Below are positions 35,514 through 49,400 of a stretch of 64,000 nt of DNA, one piece after another; positions within the stretch are counted from its first letter, which is position 1, and every line of letters starts with the position of its first letter. The position numbers and the translations under genes were made by a program. The stretch comes from Panopea generosa. Taxonomy: Eukaryota; Mollusca; Bivalvia; Adapedonta; Hiatellidae. The stretch covers positions 33,531,967 to 33,595,966 of the forward strand of contig CM055898.1 in assembly GCA_029582155.1 (NCBI GenBank). The letters are read 5' to 3'. The notes beneath the pieces were generated by a model. That model worked only from the letters and a program-made list of their open reading frames with translations, was not told where the DNA came from and made no database searches.

Positions 35514-35864
35514 CTATTTCAGAATTGTTTTTAGAAAATGAACGTATAATATAGTTATCAATTTCAAGATCTACATATTAACATAACAATGATTGTTAAC
35601 CAATATTTTACAATTGTGCAAATTCAACTCAAACCATACAACTCTATTTATTTACGTATATAAATAGTAGTATCAGTTATGTATGTGTTCTGTTTATCTT
35701 TTAATTTCATATGCGTTCTTTTCTATTGTGTTCAAGAGTTTAAGTGTGTTTACATAAACACATACATGTGTGTAAGCTTTTTTTAGAAAAGGTTCCTTAA
35801 GTTTTAAATATATGCGTTGCTCTTCTTTAGTTTGACAACGGTGAATGTTAAGTGCAACAGTATA

Positions 35865-35988
35865 ACAGTGGTCGTACCAAGGCGATGACTGCCAGACGTA
35901 CCAAGGCGATGACCCCTGGCCATACTAAGGCGGTAACTGCTAGGCGTACTAAGGCGATGACTGCTCGGCGTACCAAGGCGATGACACT
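35865..35988. repeat. 24-bp tandem repeat truncated by the assembly gap
   Basis: About five units of the GTACCAAGGCGATGACTGCC type. It matches the start of the array at 42721-42935 and breaks off at the N run. Confidence 0.85.
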
Positions 35989-36488
35989 NNNNNNNNNNNN
36001 NNNNNNNNNNNNNNNNNNNNNNNNNNNNNNNNNNNNNNNNNNNNNNNNNNNNNNNNNNNNNNNNNNNNNNNNNNNNNNNNNNNNNNNNNNNNNNNNNNNN
36101 NNNNNNNNNNNNNNNNNNNNNNNNNNNNNNNNNNNNNNNNNNNNNNNNNNNNNNNNNNNNNNNNNNNNNNNNNNNNNNNNNNNNNNNNNNNNNNNNNNNN
36201 NNNNNNNNNNNNNNNNNNNNNNNNNNNNNNNNNNNNNNNNNNNNNNNNNNNNNNNNNNNNNNNNNNNNNNNNNNNNNNNNNNNNNNNNNNNNNNNNNNNN
36301 NNNNNNNNNNNNNNNNNNNNNNNNNNNNNNNNNNNNNNNNNNNNNNNNNNNNNNNNNNNNNNNNNNNNNNNNNNNNNNNNNNNNNNNNNNNNNNNNNNNN
36401 NNNNNNNNNNNNNNNNNNNNNNNNNNNNNNNNNNNNNNNNNNNNNNNNNNNNNNNNNNNNNNNNNNNNNNNNNNNNNNNNNNNNNNNN
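35989..36488. other. Assembly gap of exactly 500 N
   Basis: A run of 500 N, a typical arbitrary scaffold gap size. The left contig ends in a 24-bp repeat of intron 6; the right contig begins in the 49-bp minisatellite, which is about 5-7 kb earlier in the same duplicated block. The apparent ORFs spanning it are artefacts. Confidence 0.98.
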
Positions 36489-38012
36489 GGTGAAGAGCGT
36501 ATATGGGGATGATATTCATATGCAAGTTAACGGACGGGTGAAGAGGGTTTATGGGGGATGATATTCATATGCAGGTTAACGGACGGGTGAAGAGGGTATA
36601 TGGGTGATGATATTCATATGCAGGTTAACAGACGGGTGCTGAGCGTATATGGGGGATGATATTCATATGCAAGTTTACGAACTGGTGCTGAGCGTATATG
36701 GGTGATGATATTCATATGCAGGTTAACAGACGGGTGCTGAGCGTATATGGGGGATGATATTCATATGCAAGTTTACGAACTGGTGCTGAGCGTATATGGG
36801 TGATGATATTCATATTCAAGTTTACGAACTGGTGCTGAGCGTATATGGGTGATGATATTCATATGCAGGTTAACGGACGGGTGAAGAGGGTATATGGCTG
36901 ATGATATTCATATGCAGGTTAACGGACGGGTGAAGAGGGTATATGGGGGATGATATTCATATGCAGGTTAACGGACGGGTGAAGAGGGTTTATGGGTGAT
37001 GATATTCATATGCAGGTTAACAGACGGGTGAAGAGGGTATATGGGTGATGATATTCATATGCAGGTTAACAGACGGGTGCTGAGCGTATATGGGGGATGA
37101 TATTCATATGCAAGTTTACGAACTGGTGCTGAGCGTATATGGGTGATGATATTCATATGCAGGTTAACAGACGGGTGCTGAGCGTATATGGGGGATGATA
37201 TTCATATGCAAGTTTACGAACTGGTGCTGAGCGTATATGGGTGATGATATTCATATTCAAGTTTACGAACTGGTGCTGAGCGTATATGGGTGATGATATT
37301 CATATGCAGGTTAACGGACGGGTGAAGAGGGTATATGGCTGATGATATTCATATGCAAGTTAACGGACGGGTGAAGAGCGTATATGGGGGATGATATTCA
37401 TATGCAGGTTAACAGACGGGTGCTGAGCGTATATGGGGGATGATATTCATATGCAAGTTTACGAACTGGTGCTGAGCGTATATGGGTGATGATATTCATA
37501 TTCAAGTTTACGAACTGGTGCTGAGCGTATATGGGTGATGATATTCATATGCAGGTTAACGGACGGGTGAAGAGGGTATATGGCTGATGATATTCATATG
37601 CAAGTTAACGGACGGGTGAAGAGCGTATATGGGGGATGATATTCATATGCAAGTTAACGGACGGGTGAAGAGCGTATATGGGGGATGATATGCATATGCA
37701 AGTTAAAGGACGGGTGAAGAGGGTTTATGGGGGATGATATTCATATGCAGGTTAACGGACGGGTGAAGAGGGTTTATGGGTGATGATATTCATATGCATG
37801 TTCACGGACGGGTGCTGAGTGTATATGGGTGACGATAGCCATATGCAAGTTTACGGACGGGTGCTGAGCGTATATGGGTGACGATAGCCATAGTCAAGTT
37901 CACGGACGGGTGCTGAGCGTATATGGGTGACGATAGCCATAGTCAAGTTCACGGACGGGTGCTGAGCATATATGGGTGACGATAGCCATATGCAAGTTCA
38001 CGGACGGGTGCT
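36489..38012 (+). repeat. 49-bp minisatellite, array 2 (right of gap)
   Basis: About 31 units of the same repeat as at 27750-31145, ending at the same unique sequence (GTGCTGTCGAACC). The marker unit CATATTCAAG recurs at 36816, 37257 and 37502, i.e. after 9 and 5 units. The last 509 bases before the unique flank have the same length as in array 1. Confidence 0.93.
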
Positions 38013-39992
38013 GTCGAACCTAAAATGTTATATATGTAAACATAAACGATCTTTGTTTTATATATCATTCTATGTTTCGCTGTCATAAACTTGCATTTTG
38101 TACAAATACTTGTATTATATAGAATACCGAATATAATCGTAATTATTCTTCTTCTACTTCCATTGTTGCACGGAAACGCAATTGTATGTGGAAAATTTAA
38201 TTTAGTCCGCGTGGGCAAAGATATGAAACTCATTTTCAAAATATTATTTTAGCATGTTTGAATGGATATCATAATACGAAGAGGGGTAAAGGGCCATAGA
38301 TAGATAGTCTTGACATATTTTGGGGAAAAGATTTTGTCAATTTTAAAATTTTGAAAAATCCTGATATTGAACAGAGGCAAATACTTTTAAATATAATTTG
38401 ATATTTTAATATCTAGGTATTACAGGTTCTCTGTGTGTGTTATTCTTGCTATTCTTACACAAGGTAAGTAGAAAGAGATAAATAGTGTTTACATGTTACC
38501 GCCACCTCCACCTCGAACCCACGCAAAATAATTTTTTGATGCGTAATCCGTTCAACTGACCAATAGGTACTTACAAACATAAGAAACAAGTTCAATAACT
38601 GAATATATGTTTATTACATTACAATAGCATAAATCTAATGAAATGGGTATACATATAACACAAATAAAAGATACGGTTGGACGTCAAGTGACTTATGTGT
38701 ATCAATAAGTTATTAACTGTACGGAACAGCTAACCCGCCACTTTTGTACTTCCAATATCATCGTCAAAACATTAACTAGCGTACGCATTTTATTAATTAT
38801 GAAAGTCGAATTTAATAACTGTAAGCTGTTCCGTTCAGTATATCTATATCAATACACGTATTTGATTTTAGTTTGAGTAAATACAAATGCTATCTGATGA
38901 AAGTATATTTTGGAGAAGCACAGCAAGCCAACAAAAATGCAAATGGCAGACTCGGTCTTAATAATTGAAACTTATTTTACTCCGATTGTTAAACAAATAA
39001 GTTATTACAATTTATACAAACCATACTCGAAGTCTAACTGGGCTATACCCTCAATCGATATATAACTGTTATATGTATATATATATCCAATTATTTTATA
39101 TATTGTATAAGCATGGTTTCCATTGTCGGCAGAAACGACATTAAAGTGTAAATGAGGATTAATAACAAATGACTTTATTGATGAGATGTTTAAATAAAAA
39201 CTAAATAATGATATAAATTATTCAAATAATTACACCTGTTGTTAAATTTGCTGTTTTGTTGTTTTTTCCTTTTTATTTGTTGGGTGAGGGTTATTATTAT
39301 TATTAATTTACGTGACATGAGTACAATATAATACAAACATAGACAAGCAAACAAAATAGTTGTAATAAAAAGTGGTACCTAGCCTAAACAGGCTTAACTG
39401 TCACTTTTTTTTAAAAAATAACACGTGTAAAATCATAATATGTAATAAAAATGTAGAATAAATTGTATTGTAAAATTGAGAGTAGCATCATTATTGCGTT
39501 GTTATGAATATTATATATATTCTGAAATATATTTAACGTATATTGAACAAAATTTGTAATATCAAGTTATACGACTTTTCATAGCATGAATGGATGTTTA
39601 ATTAATACATATTCCAGATCGATGGTTAATTGACTCATGGCATGTTTTACTTTTTGTCTTAATTTTTTGTGACAAGTTATATATTCAAATAGTTCATATA
39701 TGTAAGTAAGAACTGGTTATATGATAAAATAACATTTATTCGAATCATCAAACGTCATATTCATGTATGTACTATATCTCTCTCAGGAAAACAACAGACT
39801 GAAGTACTAATAGAATGAATCGTTTATATGGGGCATCAATACCTGTGGTTGTCTGTCAGCTTACTATTAAAGTCTTGTTCAACTTACATCATTCGACGTC
39901 TGATTGTTATAAACGTTATCAAGTTAGTTTAGTTAAATATTTACACCATCACAAAACAAAAACAGTCGTACCATCAATCTTGACCAACGGAC
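38013..39992. other. 3' flank of oxidase gene 2
   Basis: Non-coding, near-identical to 31146-33136 apart from a few base changes and two small indels (for example near 39728 and 39805). The small ORF at 37949-38239 spans minisatellite and flank and is not credible. Confidence 0.65.
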
Positions 39993-40462
39993 CTAATGTT
40001 TCTTTTTTAAAAGAATTTTGCAAGGATGGAATTCTTCCTCGGAATCGGGCTGATACTTGATGACCGGTCCATCATCGAGTTGTGCCTTTCTGCATGGTTC
40101 GACTTTGTTCTGGAAGGCAAATGCTTGCATGAGACCAGAGAAGAATGATCCCTGTATCCATCCATTAGACCATGACAATGCCTCTCCTGCTATGTAGATT
40201 GGATCGTCAGGACGTGCTAATGTTATCATGCTTTCCAAATATTCGAACGGTTTAAGACTTGCGAATGCTCCTTGTGCAAACGGGTCACTGTACCAGGCTT
40301 GTACTTGACCAAGCTCGAACTCGTCGATGATTTCGGGATGAATTTTGCTAATTTGGTTAACAGCACTTGCAATGGCTATCCTGTGAGGTTCTGCACCAAA
40401 TGTCTGAGCGTTTTCAGTCCATGTGTATACAAGTAAAATACCACGCTCCTCGTCAGGAATTC
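39993..40462 (-). CDS. Oxidase gene 2, exon 8
   Basis: Acceptor CTGAACAG; encodes GIPDEERGILLVYTWTENAQ, AWYSDPFAQGAFASLKPFEY, GEALSWSNGWIQGSFFSGL and a tail with a DSEEEFHPCK block. Stop at 39993. Confidence 0.92.
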
Positions 40463-43400
40463 CTGTTCAGAGATAATTGTAAAGTTGGAAATGATATATT
40501 ACTATATGAAATATTTGACTGTTAATACAAAACTTTGAATGAGATCATTTATTACATATTCTTAACTATACCATAATCCTGGATATATCAACAGTTTGCA
40601 AGATATACATGAGAAACGATGCTTTATCACCGAAGGAGCTATAATTGGTTTAAATATAATCTTATTACAAATGCAAACCATATTAACAACAGTACACATT
40701 GCAAAGGGGACAGAGGTAAGTCTATGGTATTTTCAGACTTTAAAGTATTATTTGATGTACTATTGGTTTAAGCGTCATTTTGCATAGAAGCACCCACACT
40801 TCAATGTTTACAAAAAATAGTTCATTTTTAAAATGGAATATGAGCCATTTAATTATCATTGATAACGAAGATCTGGAATTTTAAATTGCCACAATGTGAC
40901 AAAAAAGATTTCCTGAATTTCAATCTATTTAATCAATATGAAAACAATAAATCGCAAATCAATTTCAAATCGAAAGTACCAGTTCCATTTGACGTAAACT
41001 GTAGTGAAATTTTTATTATAGTGAAAATGGATTTAGTCAAAATTTAGACAATGTCAATAAATTTCAATTCAATATATTGTTCGTATTTTGATACGTTTTA
41101 AATATATATTTATGGTAGTAAGGACTCAAATGGTATATTTAAGTATGCTATTTTGGGGTAATACCATTGTGCACAGTATTATGCATATATTCTAAAACCA
41201 GAGTAACATGATATGAGAGAGAGAGAGATGGAATACCATTTTGATGAATTTAAATTTTACAAAAAACATTCTATCATTTTGACATCATATGTAACTAATA
41301 TATACAACGATCGTGATATTGCCTCTTCTTGGCAACATTTATTTTTCATCATTGTTTCTTATTAAATAATATAATATTAAATAGTTACTATACCTTTTTT
41401 CTAAGTAAAGTGAAAAATATCAATTTGCATTATCAACTATTTTCGCTCATATTTCAAAAACTAGCGCAACCTAATCAGTTTATATAAAGTTAATAAACAA
41501 ACTGTTACTTTCATTTATATGAGATAGCAGTCAGTAATACTCGGAAAGTATAAAATACTCATATCGTAATATGACAGTTATTGTGCATTTTCATGTGATA
41601 ACACATTCCTGCTATGGAATAAATACTTCAATAACTTTTTATGTGTTTTATACAGCGAATATCCTATATCTTATTTTATATAGAACAAATGAAAAATGTG
41701 TTGCAAGACATTTCAACGAATATTTTTATAAAGGATTTAAGTTTCAGACAGAAATAAATAATACATTTATGTGTAAGCAGGACGTTCCTAATAGGTATGC
41801 TATTGGATACCGTACGACTGAAACATTATTTGATTAATTATAGTAAAAGAATATAATAAGAAACCTGATTCTTTCCAGTCAGGGTAGTGAAGTTGGCCAA
41901 TTTGTAAGTTTGTCTTGCTGAATCCTCCTTGTCCTACCTTCTTCTGCCAGAACCTGGTCTTGCACTGCAACATTATTTTTGTGGATGCACCGTAAGATAT
42001 GTTTGCCAGTGATTTTTGCTTATCGATTGTGAGCGGAACCTCCATTTGCCTCAGGATTGGTAACGGCACTGTAAGAAATACGGCATGCCCTTCGAACCTA
42101 ACTTCTTTCCCGGTAGTTATGTTTCTTCCAATAACCTTGGCGCCTAAGCTGTCGGTTTTTTCAACCCTTTCGACCCTGATTCCGTAATGGATATTTTTGG
42201 CTAGAGAAACATCTTTGTTCCAGCCGATGTTGTTCTTTATAAAGCCCTTCGGTAACATGTCCATTCCATCTTTAGGAGTTTGTAGATAAGGATCCATCCA
42301 CCATTGCCCCATTTCTTCGCGCAGCCAAGTTACTAAATCGTTCCCGAACAAGGGCGAATATGTTGATACCTATTTCAGAATTGTTTTTAGAAAATGAACG
42401 TATAATATAGTTATCAATTTCAAGATCTACATATTAACATAACAATGATTGTTAACCAATATTTTACAATTGTGCAAATTCAACTCAAACCATACAACTC
42501 TATTTATTTACGTATATAAATAGTAGTATCAGTTATGTATGTGTTCTGTTTATCTTTTAATTTCATATGCGTTCTTTTCTATGGTGTTCAAGAGTTTAAG
42601 TGTGTTTACATAAACACATACATGTGTGTAAGCTTTTTTTAGAAAAGGTTCCTTAAGTTTTAAATATATGCGTTGCTCTTCTTTAGTTTGACAACGGTGA
42701 ATGTTAAGTGCAACAGTATAACAGTGGTCGTACCAAGGCGATGACTGCCAGACGTACCAAGGCGATGACCCCTGGCCATACTAAGGCGGTAACTGCTAGG
42801 CGTACTAAGGCGATGACTGCTCGGCGTACCAAGGCGATGACACCTGGCCATACCAAGGCTATATCTGCTAGGCGTACTAAGGCGATGATTGCTAGGCGTA
42901 CTATGACGATGACTGCTAGGCGTACCATGACAGCGACCCCAATTGACACTTGTACTAAATGTTATATACATTGCTGGTTTTGGTTAGTCTACATTTTTAT
43001 TATATTTTTCTCATTTGAATGTAACGTGTCTTGTCAGACATATTTTCTCAAACAATTATATATAACAATTATTACCTTGTAGGCTTCTATGGCAGTTTCT
43101 GACCACGGTAGAAATGGGGAAGTTTTAGTCAGTAGTTCTCCTTTGCTACGCAAGAAATCTTCCAAAGAAAGTTTACTCCATTTTGCGACCCAATCTTGCC
43201 ATTGTTTTTCAGTTGCGTTAACATCAAGCTCTTCTTTGACTGGTTTTACGGTCTGCTCATATAAATCCACTGAAAAATACAAATAACATTCATGATTTGA
43301 ATTGTTCAGTCATGATTACAGAGCGTAAAGCAGTTATGTGTTACATTTGTAAACTGCCTCTCCTTAAACTGCAAACATTTTAGTGACGGTTACACATACT

Positions 43401-46400
43401 TTCTGCACTAAATATGTTCTATGTAATTAGGTTTGAAATTGTTTCAAAAATGGTTCTTAATCAAGTTGCCATCTGGATTTCTATAAGCGTCGCGGTATTT
43501 TAAAACATAATATGCTATGTTTATCAAAATACAACAAAATTATTATATCAAACGATCACCTTACTAATAGGCTATAGTTATATTAACGTGGCGCAGCAAT
43601 TTAATCATGTTCAAAATGATTGTTTTGTCTCTTGATAACATTGTACACTAAACGGTCATTCTCTGTTGGTAAATATTCATAAAATAAACGTATAAAGCAG
43701 ATCTTCGTTGTTTCTTTGAAATAACCTTGCGGCGCCATTGATGCCTTGCATCAATCATTGTCTTGTAATCATCTGGACTGTATATGTATTAGCATACCAT
43801 TATCAATTTATAAGTGATGTTTGTTTGATTATGCAAAATTATAAATAAAAACATTATACTCACAGAGATTGATATTTTATATACAAATATAAATATATAT
43901 ATATTAGAGGAACCAGTTTGAAGTGGCACAATGTAGTTTTGATACAAACTTCAAAGTTAATATTAATAGCAAATCTTACTTACATAAATTATGCCCTGCA
44001 TAATTAATGATTTTTGACTATTTGTATTCGAATATTTCGACATGAATAGTAATATATATACTATTTACATATGCCCTGCATCCTTGATGAATTTTCACTT
44101 TTTTTATTCGACAGATATGAAATGAATACTTATATAAATGTTACTTACATATACCCTTTATACCATGTTTCTCCTTAAAGGCTATATCTATATTGTCATC
44201 CCATCCTGGCCACCATAGAGTTGTGTAATGGCCGTTGTTATTCTCCCATTCTAAAACAAATATATCCAGTCAATTCATTTCGTTTGGATAGTTCAGTGTA
44301 GTGTCTCCCCATAATAAAAAATAATGACAAGTATACAAGTTACACTCACATAAGTGCAAAATGGTACCAAGATTTTGATTTGGTATAATGACAGAGTTTC
44401 GTTGTCTTAAGTAGTCAATGGTGACATTAAAAAGGTAAAAGTTGAGAGTTTTCAAAAATAATTTTCTTAAAAACTTTCATTTAACATGTTTATATTTGAC
44501 ATGAGCAGACATTGTAGTTTATATTGATCGAAAGTTTTCTGTTTATAAGTGTCCTGTAAGGGATCTCTGAGTCACGCATAGTGATATTAAGGAAAAGCAA
44601 AAAAAAAAACCCCACCTATTTATGCATTCATATTATTTAGTTTCAAATCTGAAGCATCATCTATCATATCAGAAAGTTTTGGTTCAATACAGAGGAACTT
44701 CCCATAAGAGGCCAGGTGGGGTCTTAAAAAGTGTTTGAGGTTTCAAAACTTTCTTCTCAGCGACCGGTCAATCAAATGCGTTCATATTTGATATTAATTA
44801 TCCTGAAGAATTGTGATTTTCCAATTTCTTAACAAATCAATCTTCTCTCAAGATTACAGGGTTAAAGTTTGTACAAATCAAGAGGCTATGATTTATAGGG
44901 GTCAAATAAGGCAACATTTAGTTTTACCTAGGAATACAATGCAAATACGGAAAAGAAGTATCACCCATTTGTGCAGAACTAACGTTCAGTTTGAGATCTA
45001 AAAGCAAAATTTTGTAAAATGCCAATTACATTGAATTGATCAAAGCAAATTAATTATTATTTTAGTAAATGAGGATTTAATTTCCATTAAGGGTCAGGAG
45101 AAGCGCCAGGGGAATTTTTTCCATTTGCGCACACATTTGTACAAAACAAAGTTTAATATGTCTGATCATAAAAGTAGGAGAATGAAGTTTGGGTTAATCA
45201 AGGGACTGTGTTGCGGTGGGTCCCTGAAGCAGACTATGCTTTTAACACAGGAATGGTATTGGTTTATTTTGTGATATTAGAAACAAAGTACTATGGTCAC
45301 TATCAGTAAGTAAAGCATCCCAAGGCACTCTTGCGCCTCTCGTTTATCCAATGTAAAAGTTACCTTCCATGGTGATTGCATCATAATCGTACATTTTAAC
45401 CAGCCCCTTCTTGTTGTGATTTTGGAAAGGCCTCTTCTCGATGCCAAATGTATTGATGTAATGGAAGGTCAAGTAATGGTTGCACGGTAACCGCATAGCT
45501 CCACCTATAATATTCAATGAAAACAATACTGACATAAATAATTGTATCACATAAATTATGACCGAGCCTAGGGACGGGATGAATGACATCCATGTATATT
45601 TTTTTTAATATTTATATAATACGTCATAATTAAATAAAATACAGAATGTATCCTCTACCGGTTAAAAGTATTTGAAGAATTTCTCATAAAATGTAATATA
45701 CACAATACGCTGTCGTCAGAAATGTGAGAGGTGGTACATGTATACGAGTAAGTTGATGATACTGAAAAAACAAGAAAATCAGGATGACAGAACATTGAAT
45801 TTGCACGAATCTTGGCTTAATTAAAAGTAAAACACTTATTATATTTGATATGGTCAAATTCCGATTTTTAGATTAATTATAATAATTATGATTGTTATTT
45901 GAAGAGTTTCATATAAAATGTTATTTACACAAATAGGCTGTTGTCAGATAAGTAAATGTTGTTCATGTTTATATCGATGATACTGAATGGGAGGCAGGAA
46001 AAACAGAATGACAGAACGTTTGATTCAATTAATTTGAAAAGTAATATATACATATTCGAATTGGAGTTATACATATGATACATCATGGTCGAATTCAGAT
46101 TTCTAGACTAATTATATAAATGGTATTTGAAGAGTTTTAAATAAAATGTAATTTATACAATACGCTTTCGTCAGAAATGTTAAATGTTGTACATGGATAT
46201 GTTGGCGTAAGGGAAAGGCAAGAAAATTCAGGATGACAGAACGTGTGGCTCAGATAAATGTGATACTCATTTGAATGGGAGTTATACATTTGGTATGGTA
46301 AAATTCCAATTTCTAGATTAACTATATGACTTGATTGTTATCGCTCATAATCCGTTTGGCAAAAACACAATACGAAACAGATTAAAATGTTGAAACATCA

Positions 46401-49400
46401 AATACTACTGTATGCCTGCCATTTATTTAGAATTTACACAACATGTCTGACATTACAAAAACGAGAAAATAACGTTCACGTTTGGCAGCCTTGTGTACAC
46501 GTGAGCATAGCACACTTAATTACTCTACTGAGTAACATTTGAAATTAAAGCCTAAAAATAAAGGGAAAAAACGAAATATCAATAGTTCTAATCAATATAA
46601 ATGCGTTATTTATTTAAACTATTGACCTATTAACAATTTAGAGTGTACCACCTGAGAAACAATATTTCCCACCGCAGGTATATATTTTGTGGAGTAACGT
46701 GTTCCCGCCCAACGAAGCATAAACCTTTAGACCCTCCTTCATCCTCCACCTGAGTAACACGCTGCACCCCTGGTACAGGTTCTATTAACTTCTTTATGAA
46801 CTTTATGATCAAATATTGATGTTTTTAATGCTAAAGCTTGGTCCGAGAAGCTCAGTCGTTAACATGTAGGACTATCAATCCAGGGGCTGTGAGTTTGAAT
46901 CTCCGCAACAGTTTCCGTGATGAATGATATACGATATACTGTCACATTATCATACGTCTCTCACCGCTGATTTAAGTGAGAAAGTTATCAGTTACTTGCG
47001 GAGAAGAGGTATGCTAGAGTACTGATTCTCAAGAAAAATGTGGAAAGGTTAACTGATCGTTTGTTAGCCCTCGATGCCGTAAAAATGACGCTTAATATTC
47101 AATAAATGTTAATGCTAAACAAGAACCATCCTGAGTACATGCCATTTTTACCAAAATATTGAAAAAAATATTTTACATATAATGTTATTCCCATCAAGAT
47201 TAACGAAATAAACGCCAAATCTTTGAGTCAGTTACATGTATGTTGTTTACAAACAGAATCTCCGAGTAGGTTATTTTGTATGAATAATGTTACTTAATCT
47301 TGCCTAACCTTCACAGTGAAGTCCTTCATGAAACCCTTCTCTGAGCGTCTTTACACGACCACCTACTCGGCTTTGGGCTTCCAGAATTGTCACCTAGACA
47401 CATAAATATGATTTACTGTAGATTGGAGCTAAAACAACAGTTTTGTTTCAGTCAGAACATGACAAATGGCCCAACGAGCTATTACAAACTTATTTTGGTC
47501 ATACGGCTGGTTATATAAACAGTATGTTATATAGTTTTAGATAAAATAGCAATTCGATACTACCATTCGGAACGTATCATTATTTTTAAACAAGTCGCAA
47601 ATGAGATAAACGAAAAATGAAAGAACGAAGTCTTGGTACACTAAATGCACGTGGCATGATTTCATTAAAATATTACTTTTAAGTTAGATGATAGACATTC
47701 TGCCATTCCAAAGTAATATTAAGACAATATTATTTACATACCAACATTTATGTGTATCTTTTAAAGCAAAATGTTGATCAGGAAATCAAACACATATAAA
47801 TCAGTATGCAGGATTGAAAACGTAAAAATCTTTACGTTTTATGAAAAAAATTTCTTTATTATATCATTACGGCATGACACCGTTGTGCACAAAACCTCGC
47901 TCTTTTCCAATCGTCTTAAAGGGAGACGGAGACAAAACATGTATTAAAAACAAGTATGTTGAAATTGAAATAATCAATATAAATGAATCAAATGAAGCTA
48001 CAAGCAGCTGTTCTGTATGTCTTTGCAGGAATCATAACAGCGAGATATAACATATGTAATAATCAAGGTCATGGCAAAGATGTGATAAGGACACGTGTCG
48101 CTGTCTTCGTTCGTTTGGTAAATTAATACGTGAATGCATTACTAGTATTTTTCCACTGTTTTCATAGCTATCCCAGAACCTGATATATCCTAAATCAGGC
48201 CCATTAACCACCAATGGAAGAGATGGGAATGCTATGCCTGTCCTATTATAGGACAGGCATAGAATTCCCATAGAATTGCTTCAACTGAACGTTTGTATGA
48301 CGTCGCAGTGTTTAAATTTAAACACTGTAATGTCATCCAAACGTTCAGTTGAAGCAACTGACCAATCAGCGTGCTCATTTTTCCCTTAACATTTGCAATT
48401 TAACATTGTGTAGACACTGTTACCTTTATCGAAACGTTAAGAATACATCATGCAATAATATGTCAGTATACCGTTGAAACCGTAATAGAGAAAATAAGAT
48501 TGAACGTTTAGCAAGCTAGCTTAATGATCGATGCCTCGGTAGCCATACTTCAGTGGAACTTGAGGTGTGTTTCTGTATTAAAGTTTTGATATTAGTTTTA
48601 TGTGTGACAAATTAAACATGTGAATCAAGGGTACAATGTGATTAAGTAAGCATATAATTATGTGCATGCCATACAATCTTCTCACAGCCCGATATATACT
48701 AAAAGAATAGTATTGATTCTACTATTCTATATGCACCATGTCAAAATTCTCCTTAAAGCTACAATAAACACCTTACTTAATGCACGAGATAATCTGATAG
48801 TCGGAAAGCACGAATGTTAAACATTGGGAGTCATGGAGATACTAGTGTGACACTTCAATGGTCACGATGAAACAACGTTTGATTTTAAAAGAAGCGTGTT
48901 TGTCCAGGTAATTTAAATTTGATCGTTGCATAAAATTCCTTTTTACATATTAGGATAAAAACATACATTATGTCCAGTCTGGGCTAATTCGTAGGCTATA
49001 GCTAGTCCGCACACACCAGCACCGACAACTATCACGTCACGTTTGTCTGCAGGATCAACTTTGGCGTGCCGGTAACTCTCCGCATCCGGGTAACAGCGGT
49101 GCTTGGCACAGGCATAGCGCAACCCACCATCAGTGATATTAGTCATGAACTCTTTGTAATTGTCATCCTGTTGAAGAGCTCCTACCTGAAAAAAAAACAG
49201 CGCAACTTACATGGATAATATTCTCTAATAGGGTTCCTTGGAAGCATGCAACTTTAGAAATATAAATGCAGACTGTTTCATTTCGTCTGTTCATGAAGGA
49301 TAATGAAGGACCCCTGATTTGTTTGACGATTGATGTAGTAATGAGATGGCTCTAGTCAGGACAAGGATTGTTCACAACACGGAACCAAAATACTATTCTG

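Larger units (their letters stand above)
45505..47308 (-). other. Oxidase gene 2, intron 3
   Basis: Holds a family B SINE at 46839-47105. About 45650-46330 has three diverged copies of a block containing GAAGAGTTT...ATAAAATGT and CAGGATGACAGAACG about 250-300 bases apart, a degenerate tandem repeat. Confidence 0.6.

Noticed and set aside
35848-36525. Long ORFs of 213-225 codons
   Set aside because: They are made of the 500 N gap plus flanking tandem repeats.
42660-43082. Arg/Thr-rich or Ser/His-rich repeat protein
   Set aside because: Translation of the 24-bp intronic tandem repeat, open on both strands, with no conserved start or homologue visible in genes 1 and 3.
47841-48050. 69-residue protein with several Cys
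   Set aside because: Lies in an oxidase intron on the opposite strand with no family resemblance or splice context.
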